Below the pieces are notes generated by a model that saw nothing but the letters and a program-made list of their open reading frames with translations, was not told where the DNA came from and did not search any database. Positions 7,839-13,236 of a stretch of 13,236 bases of DNA are shown here, piece by piece (position 1 is the stretch's first letter; the number at the start of each line of letters is the position of its first letter). The position numbers and the translations under genes were made by a program. Source of the stretch: an uncultured Clostridia bacterium (GTDB lineage Bacteria > Bacillota_I > Bacilli_A > RF39 > UBA660); contig CAMNBS010000024.1 of NCBI GenBank assembly GCA_946533175.1, positions 1 through 13,236 on the forward strand. Direction: 5' to 3'.

Positions 7839-8100
7839 ATTCCATGTTATTAACACATTTAGTTAATCTTGATTTTTTTCTTGCAGCATTATTTTTTTTA
7901 ACTAATCCAGCATTTTGAGCTTTATCAATGTTTTTTAAAGTAACATTTAATTCTTTAACGCTTTCTTCTTTATTACCACTTTTAACTAATTTTTCTAATT
8001 TTTTAATAGAGTTATTCATTCTTCCTTCTACTAAAACATTTTCTTCATTTTGTCTTGCATTAGTTAATACTCTTTTCTTGGCACTCTTAATATTTGGCAT
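7837..8100 (-). CDS. rpsT: 30S ribosomal protein S20
   Basis: A small basic protein of the 30S subunit that binds 16S rRNA early in assembly. The 87-residue product begins with MPNIKSAKKRV, the typical S20 start, and keeps the helical-bundle pattern and the C-terminal signature AARKKSRL (73-80). The frame is open for nine more codons upstream, to an ATG at 8127, but that ATG lies at the expected transcription start. Homology and the site GAGGTGA (8105-8111), four bases before 8100, fix the start at 8100. It is a single-gene unit with a good promoter and terminator and diverges from gpr. In some bacteria S20 represses its own translation; nothing here shows that directly. Confidence 0.96.
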   Translation of the reverse strand: MPNIKSAKKRVLTNARQNEENVLVEGRMNNSIKKLEKLVKSGNKEESVKELNVTLKNIDKAQNAGLVKKNNAARKKSRLTKCVNNME

Positions 8101-8104
8101 TTTT

Positions 8105-8111
8105 TCACCTC
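8105..8111 (-). promoter_or_regulatory. Ribosome-binding site that decides the rpsT start
   Basis: GAGGTGA on the minus strand precedes the ATG at 8098-8100 by four bases, supporting the short S20 start over the ATG at 8125-8127. Confidence 0.8.
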
Positions 8112-8131
8112 GTTTCTCAACAAACATATAT

Positions 8132-8161
8132 ATAATACCAAATTTAATTCATAAAAGTCAA
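8132..8161 (-). promoter_or_regulatory. Sigma-A promoter of rpsT
   Basis: On the minus strand TTGACT (8161-8156) and TATTAT (8137-8132) are separated by 18 bases. The expected start near 8125 lies 25 bases before the rpsT ATG. Confidence 0.75.
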
Positions 8162-8182
8162 TATTTTTAACAAAATAATTAT

Positions 8183-8189
8183 AGGTGAG
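8183..8189 (+). promoter_or_regulatory. Ribosome-binding site that decides the gpr start
   Basis: AGGTGAG sits four bases before the ATG at 8194. The in-frame GTG at 8185 is part of this site and should not be taken as the start. Confidence 0.7.
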
Positions 8190-8193
8190 AAAA

Positions 8194-9195
8194 ATGCATG
8201 AAGTTGATTTATCTAAATATGATTTACGAACTGATTTAATTATTGAAAAAGAACTAGATAGTATTAATAATAATCATTATGATATAGGAAATATTCGTGT
8301 TGATGATATAAACTTAAATAAAAATAATAAGCTTCATAAAAAAGAAGGAAAGTATATTACCATTTCTTTTGATGATATTACTGATTCAACTAATTATCAG
8401 CAAGTTTTAAAGGTTTTTCAAAAGGAATTAATGAAAATCATGAGTTATCTTCATATTGAAAAGAGTAATAGCTGTCTTATTATTGGTCTTGGTAATCCTA
8501 AAATAATATCTGATGCTTTAGGAAGTAAAACGATTGAGGAAATAACTGTTACAAGACATTTATATAAAATTAATGAAGTTGATAAAAATTATCGTAATGT
8601 ATCTATTTTAGAACCAAATGTAATGGGGGTTACAGGAATAGACAGTTTTGAAATTATAAAAAATGTTGTTTTGGAAATAAAACCTGATTTTATAATTTGT
8701 ATTGATTCTCTTTGTGCTTTATCCATTAATCGTTTAAATAAAACTATTCAAATAACTTCAAGTGGTATTACCCCTGGAAGTGGAATTGGGAATAATCGAA
8801 ATGAATTGTCTATGGATACTTTGGGAGTACCAGTAATAGCGATTGGTGTTCCTACAGTAGTAGAAATATCAGTAATTGTATCAGATACTATTAATTATCT
8901 TTTAAAAAAAATAAGTTATTTAAAAGAGAATATTCATAATTCGAAAGATAAGATGAAACCAATTGATAAAATTAATTATTTTGATACTTTATCTAGTCTA
9001 AATGATAGTGAAAAAAAAGAGGTTTTAGGATATATTGGTCTTTTAGATGATAACAGTTTAAAGTCGTTAATTTGGGAAGTATTATGTCCTATTAATGGTA
9101 ATATGATTGTAACAACCAAGGAAATTGATTTTCTTATTGAAAAAACAAGTAAATTATTAAGCGAAGGAATGAATATGGTTTTACATAATTTATAA
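8194..9195 (+). CDS. gpr: Spore germination protease GPR
   Basis: The endopeptidase that degrades small acid-soluble spore proteins in the germinating spore, releasing spore DNA and amino acids. In the known family it is made in the forespore as a zymogen that removes about 15 N-terminal residues. This 333-residue protein matches along its length: propeptide-like start ending in YDLRTDL (9-15), CLIIGLGN (94-101), S106-D107-ALG, VTRHL (119-123), PNVMGVTGID (141-150), C169-I-D171, PGSGIGN, and LGVPVIAIGVPTVV. D107 and D171 correspond to the two Asp residues implicated in B. megaterium GPR activity (D127 and D193). The C-terminus keeps the VTTKEID and ALH-like (VLHNL) ends. It diverges from rpsT. 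Family members are sigma-G (partly sigma-F) controlled, but no convincing forespore promoter is visible in the 93-base gap. No terminator follows, so it may read into the next gene. Confidence 0.96.
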   Translation: MHEVDLSKYDLRTDLIIEKELDSINNNHYDIGNIRVDDINLNKNNKLHKKEGKYITISFDDITDSTNYQQVLKVFQKELMKIMSYLHIEKSNSCLIIGLGNPKIISDALGSKTIEEITVTRHLYKINEVDKNYRNVSILEPNVMGVTGIDSFEIIKNVVLEIKPDFIICIDSLCALSINRLNKTIQITSSGITPGSGIGNNRNELSMDTLGVPVIAIGVPTVVEISVIVSDTINYLLKKISYLKENIHNSKDKMKPIDKINYFDTLSSLNDSEKKEVLGYIGLLDDNSLKSLIWEVLCPINGNMIVTTKEIDFLIEKTSKLLSEGMNMVLHNL

Positions 9196-9207
9196 TTTAC
9201 ATAATTT
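9180..9207 (+). repeat. Short direct repeat at the end of gpr
   Basis: The 12-mer TTTACATAATTT occurs at 9180-9191 and again at 9196-9207, a period of 16. The first copy covers the last gpr codons and the second runs into the -35 of the next promoter. It may be a small slippage duplication or chance in AT-rich DNA. Confidence 0.5.
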
Positions 9208-9234
9208 GACATTTATTGGGTTTTGTGATATAAT
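9206..9234 (+). promoter_or_regulatory. Near-perfect consensus sigma-A promoter
   Basis: TTGACA (9206-9211) and TATAAT (9229-9234) are exact consensus hexamers with a 17-base spacer, plus an extended TG at 9226-9227. The expected start is near 9241, leaving a leader of about 18 bases to the ATG at 9259. It is the best promoter match in the window. Confidence 0.87.
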
Positions 9235-9258
9235 GGTAAAGATTTTTGGGGGTATGGA

Positions 9259-10188
9259 ATGGATAAGATAAATGATTCGTATATACAATTATATGAAATG
9301 TTTAGAGATACTAAAAGTTTTAAAAAACGTGTTCAAATTATGGAACTAATGAATGATATAAGAAAATGCTTTCCTAGTAATGAATTAATGAAAAAAATAT
9401 TTTTTGGTATGGAATTAACACTTACTAAAGGCGATGTAAAGAGAATTAATGGTATTCTTTTTAAAAGAAATCTTCGTAGTGATTTATTTATGTTTTTAAA
9501 TAAACGTTTTTTTTATGATTATTTACCAGTTTCTCAGCTACGTGCGACTGACTATAATTTTCCACAAATGGATAGTAAAGCTTTTTATCTTATGATTGAA
9601 GATTTTTTAAAAAAAATAAGTCCAGATTTATATGATTTTTACTTAGGAATGTTAGAAGATAATACCATTTTTATTTCACGAGATATATGTACTAATTTTC
9701 TTGGACTTACTGGTTCATTATCTGTTACCAATCCAGATAGCTATATAATGATAAGGCAATGTAATACTATTGCGGATATTAGGGTAGTGATTCATGAAAT
9801 AGGTCATGCCTATTATAATTATCTTAATAATCTTACTTATGGAAAATTGAGAACTGATCAAGTGATGATAAAGACAGAAATTCCTTCTAATCTTTTAGAA
9901 TTACTTTTTATTAATTATTTAGGTAAAATGGGATATAATAATGAAGCTAGACAATTACATGATATTTATATCAGTAATATGACTAATTGGTTAAATAATA
10001 TTCATGATTATATCATGGTTAAATATGCTATTGGTTCATATATTGCTTATCGAACTTGTCCTCTTATTGAAAAAGGAGAATATTCAATTGAAGAGTTATT
10101 TAAATCTTTTCATGAAACAAGTTATCGTGATTTATTAAGATTATATAAAATTGATGACACAAAAGGGAAAATGTATTGTAAAAAATAA
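9259..10188 (+). CDS. Short M3-like (oligopeptidase F/thimet-type) zinc metallopeptidase
   Basis: A 309-residue protein with a gluzincin core: H179-E-I-G-H183 in IHEIGHAYYNYL, then E207 in TEIPSNLLELLF, 24 residues after the second His, as in M3 oligopeptidases, where the third zinc ligand sits in a similar AEVAS-type motif. M3 enzymes cleave short peptides inside a closed cavity in the cytoplasm. This protein has no signal peptide and is only about half the usual length of about 600 residues, lacking most of the N-terminal lobe. No broken frame upstream would supply it, so it looks like a genuine short form. All zinc and catalytic residues are present, so it is probably active, perhaps on other substrates. 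GGGGG (9248-9252) lies six bases before the ATG. It follows gpr by 63 bases, has its own strong promoter and ends at a strong terminator. Substrate and role are unknown. Confidence 0.83.
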   Translation: MDKINDSYIQLYEMFRDTKSFKKRVQIMELMNDIRKCFPSNELMKKIFFGMELTLTKGDVKRINGILFKRNLRSDLFMFLNKRFFYDYLPVSQLRATDYNFPQMDSKAFYLMIEDFLKKISPDLYDFYLGMLEDNTIFISRDICTNFLGLTGSLSVTNPDSYIMIRQCNTIADIRVVIHEIGHAYYNYLNNLTYGKLRTDQVMIKTEIPSNLLELLFINYLGKMGYNNEARQLHDIYISNMTNWLNNIHDYIMVKYAIGSYIAYRTCPLIEKGEYSIEELFKSFHETSYRDLLRLYKIDDTKGKMYCKK

Positions 10189-10194
10189 AATTTT

Positions 10195-10231
10195 GACAGG
10201 AGAAGATATTATCGTAAACTCCTGTCTTTTT
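10195..10231 (+). terminator. Strong intrinsic terminator after the metallopeptidase gene
   Basis: GACAGGAG (10195-10202) pairs perfectly with CTCCTGTC (10219-10226) across a 16-base loop, followed by five Ts (10227-10231). It begins six bases after the stop codon and separates this unit from smc. Confidence 0.9.
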
Positions 10232-10232
10232 C

Positions 10233-10261
10233 TTGACTTAAAACTCAAAATTTTATATTAT
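10233..10261 (+). promoter_or_regulatory. Sigma-A promoter of smc
   Basis: TTGACT (10233-10238) and TATTAT (10256-10261) are separated by 17 bases, directly after the preceding terminator. The expected start near 10268 leaves a leader of about 20 bases. The hexamers are the same as in the rpsT promoter. Confidence 0.77.
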
Positions 10262-10288
10262 TAATTAGTAAGATAGAAGGTTTTAGTT

Positions 10289-13222
10289 ATGTATTTAAAA
10301 GAAATAGAAATTTTAGGATTTAAGTCATTTGCCGATAAGATAAATATTAGTTTAGATAATAATATTACATGTGTTGTTGGTCCAAATGGTAGTGGTAAAA
10401 GTAATATTGTTGATGCAATACGTTGGGTATTAGGTGAACAATCTGTTAAGTCATTACGTGGGGAAAACAATATGGCAGATGTAATTTTTTCTGGTAGTAA
10501 ATCTAGAAAACCTTTGAATGTGGCTTCTGTTTCTTTAACTTTTGATAATAGTGATAATTATCTTAATCTTCCTTATGAAAGAGTTTCGATTAAAAGACGT
10601 GCATATAAAACTGGTGAAAATGAATACTTTTTAAATGGCGAAAAGTGTCGTCTTAAAGATATTACAGAACTATTTTTAGATACTGGTGTTGGTAAAAATT
10701 CTTTTAATATTATCTCACAAGGAGAAATTAGTAAAATATTATCTAGTTCGTCATTAGAAAGAAGAGCTGTTTTAGAAGAAGCAGCTGGAATTCTTAAATA
10801 TAAAACAAGAAGAGAGGAAGCTTTAAGAAAGTTAGATAAAACTCTTAATAATATTTTACGTGTTAATGATATTATAGGTGAATTAGAAGGAAGAGTAGAA
10901 CCATTAAAAAAACAAAGTGAAGAAGCTCAAGAATATTTAAAAATAAAAGATCAACTTCGTGATATTGAAGTTTCGATGTTAGTAGAGGAAATAACTAATA
11001 TTAATAAAAAATATCAAGAAAGCAAACAAAAAATTGAATTAATAAATAAACATAATATTGAATTGAATACTAAAATTAGTAACAATGAATTAGAAAAAAG
11101 TAAGGTAAAAAGTCTTGAATTAGAAAAATTGATTGCTAATTATACCGATAAATTATTAACATTAACAAGAGAAGAAGAAGAATTAAATAGTCAAAGAAAA
11201 ATGACAATGGAACGCAGTAAATATGCTTCAAATGATTTTCGGGTTCATGAAAATATTTCTTTATTAAAGGATAAAGAATTGCATTTAACAAGCGAATTAA
11301 CCATTTTAAAAAGAGATTTAGAAAGTCTAAATAAGAATATTGATGATAGCAAAGAAATTGTTACTAATTTGGTAAATAACTTGAATGATATTAAAGTAAA
11401 AAAAGATCATTTAAATAAAGAATATAGTATCAAAAATAAAGAATTATTGGAAGTTGATAATCGTATAAGTATAATTAATGATAATTTAGAAAATAATATG
11501 CTAGTTAATAGTAATGTTAAAAGAATTCTAAATAATCCTCGTCTTTCAGGTATTAAAGATACTTTTGGAAATATTTTAATAGCAGAATCTTTATATAGCA
11601 AAGCTTTAGAAGTAATTATTTCCGGAAGTAAGAACTTTATTATTGTTGAAAATGAAGAAAGTGCTAAAGATGCAATTAATTTCTTAAAAAATAATAATTT
11701 AGGACGTTGTACTTTTTTTCCATTAAATGTTATTCAACCAAGATACATTGATAAAGAAACTTTATCTTTGATAAAAAAAGAACAAGATTATTTAGGAATA
11801 TTATCGGAATTTGTTTCTTATAATAAAGAATACCAAAATATTGTTTTAAACCAGTTAGGTAATATTTTTGTTTGTAAAGATATTGATAGTGGAAACCGTT
11901 TAAGTAAAATAATAAAAAATAAATATCGTATTGTTACTTTAGACGGGGAAATAATTCATGTTGGGGGAAGTATTACTGGTGGAAGTATTAATAATATTGT
12001 AAGTCCAATCAGCTTAAAAAATGAATTAAATGAATTAGAATTTAAGAAAAATAATTTATCCAATGTTTTGGATGAGTTGACGAAAAATATAAATGAGTTA
12101 AATTCACAAATTATTGCTGATGAAGAAAAAGTTTATACCGCTCGTAGTGAATATATAAAGTTAACAGATATAAAAAATAATCAAGTAATAAATTATGAAG
12201 AAAAAGAAAAGAATTTAAAGAATATTCAAACTGAATTACATAGCTTAAATAGTTTAAGTGAGAATAAGATATCGCAAGAGGAAGAAAAGATTAATAAAGA
12301 GTATTATGCTAAGTGTGAAGAAAAGAAATTATTAGAGAAAGATTTAGCAAATGTAAATCGTGATTATTCGAAAATTAAAGGTGATATTTTAAATTTAGAA
12401 GGAGAATTAAAAATTCTCAATAGTGATTTAAAAAATAATGAGCGAAATCTTCGTGATTTAGAAATTGAAATGACTAAAATGGAAACTAAACTCGATAATG
12501 ATTTAGAAATATTAAATAGTGAATATGAAATGACTTATGAAAAAGCTTGTGATGAGTTTATTTTAGAACTAGAATTTGAAGAAGCTAAGAGAGAAGTTTT
12601 AAAGTATAAGAATAGATTAAAGAGTATTGGAATGGTTAATATTCATGCTATAAGTGAGTATAAAGAAGTTAATGATCGATATACTTTTTTGACTAATCAA
12701 CGTGAAGATTTATTGAATGCTAAGGAAACATTGCATTCTATTATTGAAGAAATGGATGAAGTCATGAAAGAAGATTTCTTAAAAACCTTTAAATTATTAC
12801 AAGAAGAATTTAAAAAAGTATTTCAAGAATTATTTAAAGGTGGAACGGCTACTTTGAAGTTAACTAATCCTGAAGATTTATTAACAACGGGAGTAGAAAT
12901 TATAGCTTCTCCGCCAGGAAAGAGTTTAAAAGCTATTAGTTTGTTATCAGGAGGAGAAAAAACGCTTACTGCAATTAGTTTATTGTTTGCAATATTAAAC
13001 ATTCGTAAAGTACCATTTTGTATTTTTGATGAGATTGAAGCGGCTCTTGATGAAAATAATGTAGATATATTTGGGCATTATTTAGATAATTATAAAAACA
13101 AAACTCAATTCTTGCTTATTACTCATAAAAAGAGAACTATGGAGTATGCTAAAACATTATATGGTATTACTATGCAAGAATCAGGAGTGTCTAAACTTGT
13201 TAGTGTTAAATTAGAAAATTAA
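10289..13222 (+). CDS. smc: Chromosome segregation ATPase SMC (short-armed)
   Basis: The ATPase of the bacterial condensin, which with ScpA and ScpB organises and separates chromosomes. In order: N-terminal head (1 to about 165) with Walker A GPNGSGKS (31-38) and Q-loop Q144; first coiled-coil arm (about 170-410); hinge (about 415-566) closing with VGGSITGGS; second arm (about 567-780); C-terminal head with IGMVN near 782-786, ABC signature LLSGGEKT (885-892), Walker B with D914-E915, and switch H946 in LITHKK. All ATPase motifs are intact. At 977 residues it is about 200 shorter than B. subtilis SMC, and the loss falls about equally on both arms; mycoplasma SMCs are of similar size. AGAAGG (10275-10280) precedes the ATG by eight bases. 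The usual neighbours rnc (upstream) and ftsY (downstream) are not seen upstream, and the window ends 14 bases after the TAA in an A run that may open a terminator. Confidence 0.97.
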   Translation: MYLKEIEILGFKSFADKINISLDNNITCVVGPNGSGKSNIVDAIRWVLGEQSVKSLRGENNMADVIFSGSKSRKPLNVASVSLTFDNSDNYLNLPYERVSIKRRAYKTGENEYFLNGEKCRLKDITELFLDTGVGKNSFNIISQGEISKILSSSSLERRAVLEEAAGILKYKTRREEALRKLDKTLNNILRVNDIIGELEGRVEPLKKQSEEAQEYLKIKDQLRDIEVSMLVEEITNINKKYQESKQKIELINKHNIELNTKISNNELEKSKVKSLELEKLIANYTDKLLTLTREEEELNSQRKMTMERSKYASNDFRVHENISLLKDKELHLTSELTILKRDLESLNKNIDDSKEIVTNLVNNLNDIKVKKDHLNKEYSIKNKELLEVDNRISIINDNLENNMLVNSNVKRILNNPRLSGIKDTFGNILIAESLYSKALEVIISGSKNFIIVENEESAKDAINFLKNNNLGRCTFFPLNVIQPRYIDKETLSLIKKEQDYLGILSEFVSYNKEYQNIVLNQLGNIFVCKDIDSGNRLSKIIKNKYRIVTLDGEIIHVGGSITGGSINNIVSPISLKNELNELEFKKNNLSNVLDELTKNINELNSQIIADEEKVYTARSEYIKLTDIKNNQVINYEEKEKNLKNIQTELHSLNSLSENKISQEEEKINKEYYAKCEEKKLLEKDLANVNRDYSKIKGDILNLEGELKILNSDLKNNERNLRDLEIEMTKMETKLDNDLEILNSEYEMTYEKACDEFILELEFEEAKREVLKYKNRLKSIGMVNIHAISEYKEVNDRYTFLTNQREDLLNAKETLHSIIEEMDEVMKEDFLKTFKLLQEEFKKVFQELFKGGTATLKLTNPEDLLTTGVEIIASPPGKSLKAISLLSGGEKTLTAISLLFAILNIRKVPFCIFDEIEAALDENNVDIFGHYLDNYKNKTQFLLITHKKRTMEYAKTLYGITMQESGVSKLVSVKLEN

Positions 13223-13236
13223 AAAAAAGAGAGTTT

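Noticed and set aside
7928..8170. Plus-strand open frame antisense to rpsT
   Set aside because: It spans the full S20 gene and its promoter on the opposite strand and has no ribosome-binding site.
8101..8193. A sigma-G type promoter for gpr in the rpsT/gpr gap
   Set aside because: CATAAAA at 8150 could pass for part of a -10, but no matching -35 lies at the right distance, and the region is dominated by the rpsT promoter on the other strand.
13223..13236. Terminator after smc
   Set aside because: Only an A run and GAGAG are visible before the window ends; the pairing arm, if any, lies outside.
1..13236. CRISPR array, tRNA or rRNA gene, insertion sequence or prophage genes
   Set aside because: No spaced repeats, tRNA-like cloverleaf, transposase, integrase or inverted-repeat ends were seen; gaps between genes are all shorter than about 200 bases.

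Overview
The window comes from a very AT-rich (by eye well under one third G+C), low-GC Gram-positive chromosome. It carries core bacterial genes and no mobile-element or phage signature. The genes point to Bacilli on the Firmicutes/Tenericutes border, such as an uncultured gut lineage of the RF39 type. PolC is the Gram-positive replicase. An exported D-Ala-D-Ala carboxypeptidase means a peptidoglycan wall, and the spore germination protease GPR points to sporulation. SMC is as short as in mycoplasmas. All seven long genes and rpsT read through with TGG as Trp and end in TAA or TAG, so nothing suggests the mycoplasma code. The lineage assignment is an inference.

Layout. 1-189: a possible 3' end of an upstream gene, a candidate promoter and two tandem hairpins, the second a good intrinsic terminator. 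190-1239 (+): DacF/PBP5-type carboxypeptidase. 1310-2170 (+): an unrecognised 286-residue protein that probably shares a transcript with 2182-6807 (+), polC, whose product has about 80 extra residues ahead of the fingers/palm region. 6806-6837: a bidirectional terminator between polC and the convergent gene at 6836-7735 (-), a membrane-anchored transglutaminase-like protein. 7837-8100 (-): rpsT (ribosomal protein S20), divergent from 8194-9195 (+), gpr. 9259-10188 (+): a short M3-like zinc metallopeptidase behind a near-perfect consensus promoter. 10195-10231: a strong terminator. 10289-13222 (+): smc, with its own promoter and shortened coiled-coil arms; the window ends 14 bases after it.

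How the genes fit together. polC and smc serve chromosome replication and organisation, rpsT serves translation, and dac serves wall maturation. gpr serves spore germination by degrading small acid-soluble spore proteins. The rpsT/gpr adjacency resembles that in Bacillus and Clostridium, but spoIIP and lepA, which I would expect after gpr, are replaced by the M3-like gene. Only the unknown gene and polC look like an operon; most other genes have their own promoter or terminator.

No previously undescribed multi-gene system (defence, CRISPR, secretion, toxin-antitoxin) is visible. The points most worth a second look are the dac leader hairpins, the unknown gene ahead of polC, the PolC insertion, the truncated M3-like peptidase under a consensus promoter, and the short-armed SMC. 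Two start codons (1310 and 8194) are placed downstream of in-frame GTGs that belong to the ribosome-binding site.
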